Positions 46,748 through 55,567 of a stretch of 60,075 bases of DNA are shown here, piece by piece (within the stretch, counting starts at the first letter, position 1; each line of letters begins with the position of its first letter). The notes under the pieces were generated by a model. The model did no database searches. It was not told the DNA's origin and worked only from the letters and a program-made list of their open reading frames with translations. This DNA is from a virus. Both the position numbers and the translations under genes were made by a program. The stretch is from IMG/VR virus record IMGVR_UViG_3300025133_000112, positions 1 through 60,075 of that record. The stretch is one strand, 5' to 3'.

Positions 46748-46765
46748 ATTTTAATTATTTACTTT
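46748..46765 (-). promoter_or_regulatory. Late-promoter element (exact copy)
   Basis: AAAGTAAATAATTAAAAT on the - strand, between the helicase stop and the 111-residue gene. Marks the boundary between replication and virion gene blocks. Confidence 0.75.
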
Positions 46766-46770
46766 ATTTA

Positions 46771-48201
46771 TTAGTCTAAAAATGTATCAAATAATTCATT
46801 TATATCAGATTTAGTTGTATTATCTATTTTCTTTACTGATTGTCTATTTACCATTTTAGCCATCAATGCAGTAGTTTTTGGAGAATTACTAATATACGGC
46901 ACTGGATCATCATCTTTTTTATGATTACATAACATAGCATATTCAAATTTAGTGTTTATAACTAATCTATGATTAATAATACCACCAAATCTATTCTTTA
47001 ATGACTTCCAAAGTATAATATTTTTTGATGAAAGTTCCTCATTTCCATACATTGCAATTATAAGGTCACATGTAGCTGGTAAACCATAAGATTCCGCTGT
47101 ATCTGTCATTGATGGATCACTACTTCCTGCACCTCCTCTATTAAACTGAGTTGCACTTATTCCAGCAAATTCTTTTTCAACCATCAGGCCTCTAAGTTCT
47201 TCGGCTATAGCTTTAATTATAGTATAGGAGTCACCAGATGAATACCGATCACTTCTCATTAAATTTATGTAATCTACTATAACTATTTTTGGCTTAAACC
47301 CTGATTTAAGTTTTAAATCATTAATATGATTTCTGATACTCATTGTTGAAGCACCAGCAGTTGGGAATTCTTGTATAAATAATCTACCATAAGAATCTTT
47401 TTTAGTTTCTAATATTGAATCTCTAAATTCATCAAATTCTAATGAAGGTAAATCATTTATCTCCATATCAAGATAATTAGCATCAAATAATTGTGCTATC
47501 TTTTCTCGTGACATTTCAAGCGTAACATAAAGAACATCATATCCATTTCTAACATATGATGCTCCTAATGATACCATAGACATTGTTTTACCACTATGCG
47601 TGTCTCCCATAAATACTGATAGGGCCTTTGGCTCAATGCCTCCACCACATAATGTATTAAATTCATCAAGATGACAAGGATATTTTCTTTTTTCTGTAGT
47701 CATTGATTCATGACGTTTTTTAATATCTTTTGGATCCCAAAAATCGATACCTAAATCATTTTTGAATGAAACTGATAATGCTTCTCTTACAATAGATTCT
47801 ATTTTTGAATTTGGCTCATTTTTATCTTCATAAATATTAACAGCGCTAAATATAGCATTTTCCATTGCTTTATCTTTGCAATAGTCTTCAGTCTCATCAA
47901 TTAGCCAATCAAAATCATGATCTTCATTATAATTATCTTGAACATCTTGGAGTAAATCTGTTACTTTTTCATATGAATCTTCATTTATATTATCTTTCTT
48001 TTGTAATGCACTTATAATAGCAGTATATGTTGGTTTTCTATTATATTTATTTATAAATGATCTTATTACAGAATATACTAATTTAGTTTCATATGAATCA
48101 AAAAAGTCTTTCTTTAAAAAAGGAAAGACCTTTATGATATAATCATTATCTTCTATAAGTTTTTTGAGTATTATTTTTTCCAATATATGCCCTTTAATCA
48201 A
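46771..48201 (-). CDS. 41: Replicative DNA helicase gp41 (DnaB family)
   Basis: 476 residues (T4 gp41 475). N-terminal helical primase-interaction domain; RecA-type core with Walker A GDTHSGKT (residues 199-206), Walker B IVIVDYINLM, a DnaB-type H3/H4 region with SATQFNRGG and arginine-finger segment ILWKSLKNRFGG. Unwinds DNA 5'-3' on the lagging strand as a hexamer and recruits primase gp61 (not in window). ATG overlaps the end of the polymerase fragment by 8 nt. Confidence 0.95.
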   Translation of the reverse strand: MIKGHILEKIILKKLIEDNDYIIKVFPFLKKDFFDSYETKLVYSVIRSFINKYNRKPTYTAIISALQKKDNINEDSYEKVTDLLQDVQDNYNEDHDFDWLIDETEDYCKDKAMENAIFSAVNIYEDKNEPNSKIESIVREALSVSFKNDLGIDFWDPKDIKKRHESMTTEKRKYPCHLDEFNTLCGGGIEPKALSVFMGDTHSGKTMSMVSLGASYVRNGYDVLYVTLEMSREKIAQLFDANYLDMEINDLPSLEFDEFRDSILETKKDSYGRLFIQEFPTAGASTMSIRNHINDLKLKSGFKPKIVIVDYINLMRSDRYSSGDSYTIIKAIAEELRGLMVEKEFAGISATQFNRGGAGSSDPSMTDTAESYGLPATCDLIIAMYGNEELSSKNIILWKSLKNRFGGIINHRLVINTKFEYAMLCNHKKDDDPVPYISNSPKTTALMAKMVNRQSVKKIDNTTKSDINELFDTFLD

Positions 48202-49273
48202 ATAATGAATTTAAATCTATTTCTCTTTCGAGTGGAATGAATGTTGAAACACAAACTTTTTTAATATTCTCTAAAACCTTTAAATAAGTTTTAAAATACA
48301 TAGTTTTATAATCTACATATTCTCTAAACTCATCTGGAAATTTATTTACAAATGAAATTACATTTGAATATAAGGGATTTGGTTCTTTAAGATAGACAAA
48401 TTTGATTTTTTCGCCTTCTCTTATTAAATCAAAATTATGTTGGATATTATTTGTTTCAACCCAATTATTATATGCTATTGCTCCTCTAACATGAATAGGA
48501 GTTCCTTTTATATGAAATCCTTTACCGTCACTATATTTTTTAATATTATTTGCTGATCTCGGGAATGCTATCTCTTCGCAGGTATATTTGTAGAATTCTT
48601 GTTTTGTAGTTCTAATATAATCTATAAGTTTATCTTTGTCAAGTAATAGAAGTCTTATAGATTCTTTTAGTTTATTTCTAACTAATTTTGGAGTTGAAGA
48701 TTGAACAATTGGTAATCCTTTAACTTTTAGTTTAGGTTCTGAATATCTAACTCCTTCATCATCCCAAACAGTCATAGCATATTTCTTTTTTGCTGTCCAT
48801 AAACATTTAGAAATTACCTTTTCACGTTTCATTACCATATCATTTTCAGATCCAAGATATTCTGCTAAATCATCATACCCTTTATCTATAATTGGCTGAA
48901 TAATTTTATCTGTAAACTTATCTATTTTATCTAAAAGTTCATTTGTTGTTAAATCAGGAAATTTCTTTTGAATTCCTTTTACTGCAGTTTCAATTGAAAT
49001 ATATGCTGAATCAGTATCACAATATACTACTTCCCATTTCCACTTCTTTTGGAGTGGGTGATTCATTAAATATTCTTCTATCCATCTAATTATTAACTGA
49101 CCTGATAGAGTAATTGCTGAAGCAAGTCTCATATCATAATATCTAAAATATTTATTAGCTAGTGCCCCATATTCACTATTCATTAAAATTTTAAGTGTCA
49201 TCTGCTTATTATTTAATGCAGATATTTCAGACTCTAATCTGTTTTTTTCTTTAAGTAATTCCTCTTTATTCAT
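48194..49273 (-). CDS. 43: C-terminal part of family B DNA polymerase gp43 (split gene)
   Basis: 359 residues; T4 gp43 has 898. Begins just before motif B (NNKQMTLKILMNSEYGALANK, residues ~21-41), continues with RYYDMRLASAITLSGQLIIRW and motif C YCDTDS (84-89), then the thumb (AKKKYAM, KVKGLPIVQSS). Motif A (DFxSLYPS) and the whole 3'-5' exonuclease are missing. The ORF has its own ATG (MNKEELLKEK) but upstream lies a RuvC-like gene, not the N-terminal half. The rest must be encoded outside this window, so activity requires association of separate subunits, as in the split gp43 of some Aeromonas T4-type phages. Confidence 0.88.
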   Translation of the reverse strand: MNKEELLKEKNRLESEISALNNKQMTLKILMNSEYGALANKYFRYYDMRLASAITLSGQLIIRWIEEYLMNHPLQKKWKWEVVYCDTDSAYISIETAVKGIQKKFPDLTTNELLDKIDKFTDKIIQPIIDKGYDDLAEYLGSENDMVMKREKVISKCLWTAKKKYAMTVWDDEGVRYSEPKLKVKGLPIVQSSTPKLVRNKLKESIRLLLLDKDKLIDYIRTTKQEFYKYTCEEIAFPRSANNIKKYSDGKGFHIKGTPIHVRGAIAYNNWVETNNIQHNFDLIREGEKIKFVYLKEPNPLYSNVISFVNKFPDEFREYVDYKTMYFKTYLKVLENIKKVCVSTFIPLEREIDLNSLFD

Positions 49274-49322
49274 ATTTATCCTATTTCTAAATTAAATTAC
49301 ATAATAACCTTTTTAACTATTA

Positions 49323-49901
49323 CTATTTCTCCTTATTTAGTAATAGTCTATATATACCAAGAAAATATGCATCTGTCAAATCATATAATGATTCTTTATT
49401 ATAATCACATTCTTGAATATATTTCATAAAATCATTACATATAGGTCCAGGTAATTTAGCAACCATCATTTGTTTTAATGGATCTTTATCAAATAATTCT
49501 TTAGCAACTTTTCTATTTTCTTTACTTGATTGATTATTTCTCCATTCTGTTGGTGCAATAACACCAATTAAATTATTTGGTAAATATTGTCTAAAATGAG
49601 TTCTAATTCCCCAATGCATTCCATCAATTAAGTCTTTCATTGTTGACTTAGAACCCAATGAAAGACCTTCAATTACCATATCAAGTGAATCATAGCGTCC
49701 ATAATCAGAATATTTAGCATATATTTTTTCAAGCTCTTCTTTAATATATAATAGTAAATCTTCTTGATATGTTTCATCAATAATATCTTTAGTTTTAATT
49801 ATACCAAAATCTTCTAATTCATTTGTATATTGATTAAATACACACCAACCAGTTGATCTTAGAGATGCATCTAAAGATATTAAATATTCTGTATTAATCA
49901 T
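49323..49901 (-). CDS. RuvC-like nuclease
   Basis: 192 residues. RNase H/RuvC fold with the acidic residues in order: YLISLDASLRSTGW (Asp11), DMVIEGLSLGSKS (Glu ~77) and a C-terminal DLTDAYFLGIYRLL (Asp pair). In between, IGVIAPTEWRNN and KENRKVAKELF match phage RuvC-like resolvases. Could resolve Holliday junctions or trim branched DNA before packaging, replacing T4 gp49, which is unrelated in fold. Located between the polymerase fragment and gp46/47. A poxvirus A22-type assignment cannot be separated from bacterial RuvC by eye. Confidence 0.75.
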   Translation of the reverse strand: MINTEYLISLDASLRSTGWCVFNQYTNELEDFGIIKTKDIIDETYQEDLLLYIKEELEKIYAKYSDYGRYDSLDMVIEGLSLGSKSTMKDLIDGMHWGIRTHFRQYLPNNLIGVIAPTEWRNNQSSKENRKVAKELFDKDPLKQMMVAKLPGPICNDFMKYIQECDYNKESLYDLTDAYFLGIYRLLLNKEK

Positions 49902-49913
49902 TTATTTTCCTTA

Positions 49914-50207
49914 TTAACTTATATTCTTTAAATTATCTTTTATGAAAAAGTTCATACCTTCCATAATACTATCAAATTCATATATGTCTATTTCATTTGA
50001 AATAGCCTGTTTTATAATATCTTTTAATTTGCTAGGATTACAAAAATGATTCATTTGATTGGTTAAACATATTGATTGGTGTTCTTTCATATTAAGCATC
50101 ATAATACACCAAACCTGATTTTCTATTATAAACATATAATATTTATTAAAATCTAAATTTTCTATAGATACTACATTATTATCATTTACTATTACCTTCT
50201 TAATCAT
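49914..50207 (-). CDS. Unknown protein between gp46 and RuvC-like gene
   Basis: 97 residues, RBS AGGAGAAATAAA. Mixed alpha/beta: KKVIVNDNNVVSIENLDFNKYYMFIIENQVWCIMMLN is a beta-rich start, followed by helices. No motif recognised. Belongs to the gp47-46 operon by spacing (10 nt). Confidence 0.5.
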   Translation of the reverse strand: MIKKVIVNDNNVVSIENLDFNKYYMFIIENQVWCIMMLNMKEHQSICLTNQMNHFCNPSKLKDIIKQAISNEIDIYEFDSIMEGMNFFIKDNLKNIS

Positions 50208-50217
50208 TTTATTTCTC

Positions 50218-52050
50218 CTATTTTTCTATTAATTTTGAAAATCTTGTTTTTTCTGCAATATATGATTTTTCAAATTTATCTTCTAATTCTTTCCTATGAG
50301 ATATTGTAAATGTTGTATATCCCATTTCCTTTAGTTTATTAAGAATCTCAATTAATCCATCAAGTCCATCTTTATCAAGATTTGCATCAGCAACTTCATC
50401 AAGAATCAAAATATTTGATGAGACATAATTTCTGCTTTTAGCAATATTTAGAAATGCAAATAATATGCTTAGATCAGCTCTAGCCTTTTCTCCAGCAGAT
50501 AATGAATAATATGAACATTTAGTATATCCCTTTATTATTGTTTCTTTTAATTCATCATCAAATTTGATTCTATAATCTGCTTGAAATATCTCAAGAAATA
50601 GATTTATAAACTTATTCAATAAAGGTATATATTTCTTTATTATATATTGTTTTATGCCTTTGTCACTTAATAGTTTAAATGCTAAGTCATAAGCCTTCAT
50701 CGTATTTTGATATTTAGTCAATGATTTCTTTTCCTTTTTAATCCTTTTATTAATATCTTTTCTATCATCATTAACTTCTACCTTTTTAGGATTTTTAAGC
50801 TCTTCTATTTCTTCTTTAATTCTTTTTGCTCTATTCTTATTTGTTTTAATATGACTATCTTTATTATTAATATCTCTATTAGCCATATTAATTTTATTAT
50901 TATTTTGGGTTATACTAGAATCAATGTTCATAACTTTATCTGATAAATTTTGAATTTTATCATAAAGTTTATCTAACTTTTTAGATTTTAAATCTAATTT
51001 TGTTAATTTGTCCTTAATAGAATTTTCTTTATCTTTTAGTTCATCTATACTATTTTTTAGTTTTGTTGATATTTCTTCTGAATATTCTGAATCAATATCT
51101 TGCTGACATGTTGGACAAACATCATTATTATCAAAGAAATCAAATCGTTCTTGTTTACCTTCTAATTTTGTGATAACTCTAACTTTTGAATTAACACCCT
51201 TTTCTTTAAAATCTCTTATTTTTGTTTGCTGTTTGGTATATTTTTCTTGAAGCTCTTCTTTCTCTTCTATTTTTATTTTTCTTTCTTCTGTTAATTCTTC
51301 TATTTCTTTATTTGTATTTTCAATTACAATCTCTAATTCTTTTTGTTCAGTCTTATAATTCTTACAACTATCTTTAAGATCTTGTAGTTCTTTCTTCAAT
51401 TCCTTAATTTTATCAGCATTACTCTCATTAAGGCTCTTTAACATATTAACAATAACTTCAATATTTGACTCAAACTTTTCTATCTTAGTCTCACAATCTT
51501 TAATAGACTCTTTAATTATGCTAACCTTGGCCTTCAGGTTCTTCAGGATGTTACCAAATATCTCTATGTTTAGTAAATCTTCAATAAATAATCTTTTTTC
51601 CGACAGTGTCATCTGGAGAAATGGATTATAATTTGTAGATGATATAAATAATGTATGCCTTAGATTGGCAGTATTTATATTTAGAAACTGAGATAACCAT
51701 TTTTGCTGATCAATTGATTTTGAATCTTCATCTAATGATTTTCCATCAACAATTATATTAAAAATATCTGGTTTAATTCCACGTTCTATAATAACATCTT
51801 TACCATTATGTTCTAATATTAATTTACCATAACAGTCTTTTTTATTTAGTCTATTAATTAATTCTAGTTTCTTTAGTTTTTTTCTATATGGTTTACCAGT
51901 CAAAACAAAATGAAGGACATCTAATAATACAGATTTTCCATGTCCATTTATTCCAGTGATACCGATAGTTTGATTAGTATCAAGAGGTAATTTTGTTAAT
52001 TTATTTCCATATGAAAGAATATTTTTAAATTCTACACTTTTAAATTTCAT
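50218..52050 (-). CDS. 46: Recombination nuclease ATPase subunit gp46 (Rad50-like)
   Basis: 610 residues (T4 gp46 560). Walker A GINGHGKS (33-40), Q-loop region near SSTNYNPFLQM, long coiled coils on both sides of the zinc hook CPTC (312-315), ABC signature LSAGEK (517-522), Walker B ILILDE (547-552) and switch His (ISHR). With gp47 it resects DNA ends and supports recombination-dependent replication. Start codon 2 nt after the gp47 stop, so stoichiometry is coupled. Confidence 0.95.
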   Translation of the reverse strand: MKFKSVEFKNILSYGNKLTKLPLDTNQTIGITGINGHGKSVLLDVLHFVLTGKPYRKKLKKLELINRLNKKDCYGKLILEHNGKDVIIERGIKPDIFNIIVDGKSLDEDSKSIDQQKWLSQFLNINTANLRHTLFISSTNYNPFLQMTLSEKRLFIEDLLNIEIFGNILKNLKAKVSIIKESIKDCETKIEKFESNIEVIVNMLKSLNESNADKIKELKKELQDLKDSCKNYKTEQKELEIVIENTNKEIEELTEERKIKIEEKEELQEKYTKQQTKIRDFKEKGVNSKVRVITKLEGKQERFDFFDNNDVCPTCQQDIDSEYSEEISTKLKNSIDELKDKENSIKDKLTKLDLKSKKLDKLYDKIQNLSDKVMNIDSSITQNNNKINMANRDINNKDSHIKTNKNRAKRIKEEIEELKNPKKVEVNDDRKDINKRIKKEKKSLTKYQNTMKAYDLAFKLLSDKGIKQYIIKKYIPLLNKFINLFLEIFQADYRIKFDDELKETIIKGYTKCSYYSLSAGEKARADLSILFAFLNIAKSRNYVSSNILILDEVADANLDKDGLDGLIEILNKLKEMGYTTFTISHRKELEDKFEKSYIAEKTRFSKLIEK

Positions 52051-52052
52051 TA

Positions 52053-53066
52053 CTATTCCTCTGCTAATATATTATTATACTCACCAATTATCAATTCATA
52101 TGATTCTTTCTTTACACTTTCTTCTTCACCTTCATATGATTCTATACATTCTTTTACAATCTCAACAAATTCTTCATCTTCTTCAATAGTAATTGCTTCA
52201 TCAAGAATAATTGTATTATCAATAATTTCATGCTTTACACTATTCTCAATAATTTCAATAAGTTTAGTCTCATCTATTTTCTTTAATTTTCTATTAATAT
52301 AGATCCTTAAAAACTTATCTTTATATTGATCAAGATTCTCAAACTTATATTCATTATTTATATTAATCTTAACAAAAATTTCATCAACTAATGATTGGGA
52401 TATAAGATCATTTCTATCAATTATGATTATTCTTTTCTTATCACCATAATCATTCCAATCTAATTGACACATAGATCCAATATAGATAATATTTCCAATT
52501 TCTTGGGTTAGATGAAAATGACCAGAAAAGACTCTTTCGAATTTCTTGAAATAATCTGATCTTAAAGAACTACCACAAAGTATACCTTTTGTCATTTGTG
52601 CACCATTAATATCAAAATGACCAAAACAATATTTTGCATTAGAAGTTTTTATAGATTTCATGCATATTTCTGAATTTTCTTTATTCATCCAAGGTACAAA
52701 TAAACATTTATCCTTATCAATAATAATTTCTTTTGGTTCATTATCTATAATAGTAACATTTTCAAATTCTCCAAATAATTCTTTAGGAGCATTTAATTTA
52801 TTAGTATTTTTATAATAAGCATCATGATTACCAACAACTATTATATAATTTAATTCAGGATCTATTATGTGTTTTTTGATAATTTGTAATGTAGTATAAG
52901 TAATATACTTTCTATTATCACAAATATCTCCTGCTAATATAATAGTTTTTATGCCTTGTTTTTTAATAGATTCTATTACTTTTAAATAAGACTGGATCTG
53001 ATATTTAACAAAAATATCGTGATCCTCCTTTTTACCAAAATGTAGATCTCCTATTATAGCATACAT
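52053..53066 (-). CDS. 47: Recombination nuclease subunit gp47 (Mre11-like)
   Basis: 337 residues (T4 gp47 339). All five phosphoesterase motifs: IIGDLHFGKK (D7, H9), LAGDICDNR (GD), VVGNHDAYY (GNHD), FGHFDING, and SGHFHLTQ (GHxH). A helical, acidic C-terminal end mediates contact with gp46. Mn2+-dependent nuclease that works in complex with gp46. Directly upstream of gp46 in the operon. Confidence 0.95.
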   Translation of the reverse strand: MYAIIGDLHFGKKEDHDIFVKYQIQSYLKVIESIKKQGIKTIILAGDICDNRKYITYTTLQIIKKHIIDPELNYIIVVGNHDAYYKNTNKLNAPKELFGEFENVTIIDNEPKEIIIDKDKCLFVPWMNKENSEICMKSIKTSNAKYCFGHFDINGAQMTKGILCGSSLRSDYFKKFERVFSGHFHLTQEIGNIIYIGSMCQLDWNDYGDKKRIIIIDRNDLISQSLVDEIFVKININNEYKFENLDQYKDKFLRIYINRKLKKIDETKLIEIIENSVKHEIIDNTIILDEAITIEEDEEFVEIVKECIESYEGEEESVKKESYELIIGEYNNILAEE

Positions 53067-53068
53067 AT

Positions 53069-53461
53069 CTATCTACCAAATCTCTCTTTAACTATATCTA
53101 ATACTGCTGGTCCAACTATATACCAATTAACACAATCTTTATTAAACCCTGAGTATATTGTTAGGGGACACCCATAAGCAGCATCATCAACATATAAATT
53201 AGCAAAAATCTTTTTACTGTTATTCCAATTTTTTTGTTCAGGATTATTATTTATACCATACAGAGGTATATTATTATCATTCATATAATTTACTGCATCT
53301 TGAAGTTCTTTTCCATCTCTAATAGTATAGAGAATAATTTTTGCTCCTGCATCAATCCATTTTTTCATATATTTAAAGGCTTCTGGATTGCTTTGTCCAA
53401 GTTTTGGATAAGCAAAATCTACAATTGTGCCATCAAAATCTACTGCTATAACTGTTTCCAT
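53069..53461 (-). CDS. HAD-family phosphatase-like protein
   Basis: 130 residues. Motif I VDFDGTIV (Asp8, Asp10), motif II IILYTIRDG (Thr), then KKIFANLYVDDAAYGCP carrying the Lys and the double Asp of motifs III/IV. This matches the small BT0820-like HAD hydrolases encoded by many phages. No cap domain. Substrate unknown (nucleotide or DNA-end phosphate are possible). Stop is 2 nt from the gp47 start. Confidence 0.85.
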   Translation of the reverse strand: METVIAVDFDGTIVDFAYPKLGQSNPEAFKYMKKWIDAGAKIILYTIRDGKELQDAVNYMNDNNIPLYGINNNPEQKNWNNSKKIFANLYVDDAAYGCPLTIYSGFNKDCVNWYIVGPAVLDIVKERFGR

Positions 53462-53462
53462 T

Positions 53463-53801
53463 TTATGTTATCCCCTTTATTATGTTTTTATAAAAATATT
53501 CATATCTATCATACTGCATTTGTAAAACTACCGAATCTGATGCATCATGACTACAATCAATAGAATCACCAAAAAGTATATTACCACAACCAGTAGTTAA
53601 ATCTGTACCACTATAATCACCCATTATAAAATTATTTTTACCTGTCGTTAACAGATATCCAGCATATCTACCACAAATCCAATTATTTGATGGTGTTATT
53701 TTTGCCCATTCATAAAGTTGATTATTTAATTCTAAAAATGACTGATTTTTAGGTACAGGAATTTTCAAATACCAGTTTTTCATTTTTTCAACATAATCCA
53801 T
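53463..53801 (-). CDS. Early protein with fibre-type beta-helix repeats
   Basis: 112 residues. Residues ~38-85 consist of NNWICGRYAGYLLTTGKNNFIMGDYSGTDLTTG and NILFGDSI, the same N..(I/F).G..(A/S)G...(T)TG pattern that builds the shaft of the giant fibre at 25890. It is unusual to see it in a small protein among recombination genes. The N- and C-terminal helices are unrelated. It may be a small solenoid protein or a captured piece of the fibre gene. Confidence 0.5.
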   Translation of the reverse strand: MDYVEKMKNWYLKIPVPKNQSFLELNNQLYEWAKITPSNNWICGRYAGYLLTTGKNNFIMGDYSGTDLTTGCGNILFGDSIDCSHDASDSVVLQMQYDRYEYFYKNIIKGIT

Positions 53802-53807
53802 ATTTTA

Positions 53808-54032
53808 TTACATTCCCCTTATATATTGTCCTTTTTTATAGGAATCCCAGAATAGTGTTCCTTTTAGCTTAAACTTTGTAATAATATTATTAACATGTCT
53901 TCTCTTTTTATAATCCTCAAATTTCTCATCTGGCATTCGACATAAGGTATTAGCAGTCATTGTTTTTAGCATTTCATCAGTTGTATCTGGTAGAATTTCT
54001 TCTACTTCTTCAAGTTTCATATTTGAATCCAT
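53808..54032 (-). CDS. Small acidic-then-basic protein
   Basis: 74 residues from ATG at 54032, with the RBS GAGGGGGAAT inside the preceding gene. Residues 1-25 acidic (MKLEEVEEILPDTTDEML), then basic (KFEDYKKRRHVNNIITKFKLKGT) with FWDSYKKGQYIRGM at the end. Not recognised. Part of the tightly overlapping early operon. Confidence 0.5.
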   Translation of the reverse strand: MDSNMKLEEVEEILPDTTDEMLKTMTANTLCRMPDEKFEDYKKRRHVNNIITKFKLKGTLFWDSYKKGQYIRGM

Positions 54033-54237
54033 AAATTCCCCCTCTTTCTAAGTTTAAAATTGCATTATCAAAATTATTATTTTTTAATATATCATTTTCC
54101 ATTCTTTTTGTCAATTCTTTATTAGAAACAATTTCAACATTATAATGATTCTTTTGTGCCAGTGAGGCTATTTCTAATGCTCTTGCTGCTGATCCTAATC
54201 CAGGGTCACCAACTACTAATACTTTTGGCTCATCCAT
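54010..54237 (-). CDS. Small Rossmann-like protein
   Basis: 75 residues from ATG at 54237, which overlaps the preceding stop (ATGGATGA); a longer frame to 54270 lies inside the previous gene. Start EPKVLVVGDPGLGSAARALEIASLAQKNHYNVEIVSNKEL is a beta-alpha-beta unit with a GxxGxG-like turn; the second half is polar. Too short for a full nucleotide-binding domain, so the role is unclear. Overlaps the next gene by 23 nt. Confidence 0.5.
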   Translation of the reverse strand: MDEPKVLVVGDPGLGSAARALEIASLAQKNHYNVEIVSNKELTKRMENDILKNNNFDNAILNLERGGIYGFKYET

Positions 54238-54607
54238 TTTCATGTACGGGATAAAAGGATTCAGTTTCAAAGACTCGTAAAAATGTCTCTAATTCGACTT
54301 CATCTGATATATCTAAATCAACTTTAGATGCAACATATTCCATTGTTCTATGAATTTTATTTAAGAAACTAGTCCTTTTTAATGGTTGATTATCAATAAA
54401 TCCAATAACATTTGCGCTTCCAACACAAAAATTTGATTCTGCAGAACGAAGATATTTCTTTATTTCTTTAACAGTGATTCCATAATACTCACCTAGAACC
54501 TGAAACAATTTATCAGTCATAATTTCTGTTTCAACTGCTATTTCATATAATATCTCATGTAATACAAATCCTATCTCACTATTTGTAAGTCCTTTAAATT
54601 GTTCCAT
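54230..54607 (-). CDS. Helical early protein of unknown function
   Basis: 125 residues, mostly helical with alternating acidic and aromatic residues (NSEIGFVLHEILYEIAVETEIMTDKLFQVLGEYYGITVKEIKKYL). A helix-turn-helix could be hidden in EYYGITVKEIKKYLRSAE, but the spacing is not convincing. RBS AAGGAGAATAAA. Overlaps the following gene, so translationally coupled. Confidence 0.5.
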   Translation of the reverse strand: MEQFKGLTNSEIGFVLHEILYEIAVETEIMTDKLFQVLGEYYGITVKEIKKYLRSAESNFCVGSANVIGFIDNQPLKRTSFLNKIHRTMEYVASKVDLDISDEVELETFLRVFETESFYPVHENG

Positions 54608-54616
54608 TTATTCTCC

Positions 54617-54868
54617 TTAAAATATACTTTCCATATTTGTATGATGAATACTTTTTGTAAAACATTTTGGACATTCATATGCTAATCCAATATTGGTATT
54701 TGGTTTCATGCTATTTCTGAAACCTCCTATAGGGTATTCTCCATATCCTATAACACAACTTTTACCATCATTATCAAAGAACATATCAAAATCACACAAT
54801 GGACATTTGCCTGACATCTCTTGTTCTTCAAATCCTTCTGTATTAATTTTCTCTGTTATTTTTGGCAT
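54617..54868 (-). CDS. Zinc-ribbon early protein
   Basis: 83 residues. Two CxxC pairs frame a long loop: GKCPLCDFDM (~20-23) and AYECPKCFTKS (~69-72), with GYGEYPIGGFRNSM between. A zinc ribbon with an enlarged loop; such small phage proteins often bind host RNA polymerase or nucleic acid, but no target is shown. RBS AAGGAGGAAT is very strong. Confidence 0.6.
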   Translation of the reverse strand: MPKITEKINTEGFEEQEMSGKCPLCDFDMFFDNDGKSCVIGYGEYPIGGFRNSMKPNTNIGLAYECPKCFTKSIHHTNMESIF

Positions 54869-54878
54869 TTATTCCTCC

Positions 54879-55091
54879 TTATATTAATGATATTAACTGT
54901 TTTACAAGACTTAATTGAGTTTCAATACTATAACCGTTTTCAACCCATTGTTCAAACATGATATCAAGATCCTCCATAGTTGTATTCATTTCTTTTAGAA
55001 TATCTTTATTGAAATTTTCCTTATCATTTTCATCCATCCATGATTCATGACAATACGAAAACATTTCATCTAGTTCTTTTTGATATTTCAT
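54879..55091 (-). CDS. Acidic helical early protein
   Basis: 70 residues from ATG at 55091, 7 nt after AAAAGGAGAAA; a longer frame to 55139 overlaps the upstream gene without an RBS. Acidic, with Trp/Met-rich helices (MFSYCHESWMDENDKENF, LDIMFEQWVENGYSIETQ). Possible DNA mimic or regulator by composition only. Confidence 0.5.
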   Translation of the reverse strand: MKYQKELDEMFSYCHESWMDENDKENFNKDILKEMNTTMEDLDIMFEQWVENGYSIETQLSLVKQLISLI

Positions 55092-55104
55092 TTTATTTCT
55101 CCTT

Positions 55105-55383
55105 TTATTTTGGTAATCTAACTCTAGGGATTTCATCAAGTTCAGTCATTTTCTGAAATCCCCAACAAGGAACAGGAGTTTCATAAGTATCTTTATCTCC
55201 TGTAATTTGGTTGATATAAGTTGACTGAAATTCTGGCTCAGTCTTAAACCATTTTAACCAAGCCTTTCCATATCCATTAAATCCAAAAGATCTTCCAAAC
55301 CAAGTACCAGATTCTGACTGAGCCATCTGAACTCTTCTTCCATATGTATCATTTCCAGTAAAAAATCTAGTAGCCTTTGCCAT
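55105..55383 (-). CDS. First early gene of the left-going operon
   Basis: 92 residues from ATG at 55383 with AGGAGAAATAATT; the frame extends back to 55467 across the promoter, which is not translated. FFTGNDTYGRRVQMAQSESGTWFGRSFGFNGYGKAWLKWF is a pattern shared by small early proteins of several large phages, basic and aromatic-rich. Two stacked promoters upstream. Function unknown. Confidence 0.6.
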   Translation of the reverse strand: MAKATRFFTGNDTYGRRVQMAQSESGTWFGRSFGFNGYGKAWLKWFKTEPEFQSTYINQITGDKDTYETPVPCWGFQKMTELDEIPRVRLPK

Positions 55384-55435
55384 AATTATTTCTCCTGAAT
55401 TTAAGTTTTTATGTATGTTGCCAACTTCTAGATCT

Positions 55436-55464
55436 AATATAACACATCTGTCAGAAAAAGTAAA
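55436..55464 (-). promoter_or_regulatory. Early promoter with conserved downstream box
   Basis: On the - strand TTTACT (55464-55459), 17-nt spacer, TATATT (55441-55436), followed by AGATCTAGAAGTT. The same 19-nt TATATTAGATCTAGAAGTT follows the promoter at 12976. Confidence 0.65.
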
Positions 55465-55567
55465 CAAAATATTAATTATTTCCGGGCTTTATTAAGGAGG
55501 GAGAGAGGAGAAATACTAATTATTTTCCCTATTACTATCCAATCAATTTACCCCAACCACAAGACCT

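Noticed and set aside
48194-49273. Full DNA polymerase
   Set aside because: Motif A and the exonuclease motifs are missing in this and in every neighbouring frame.
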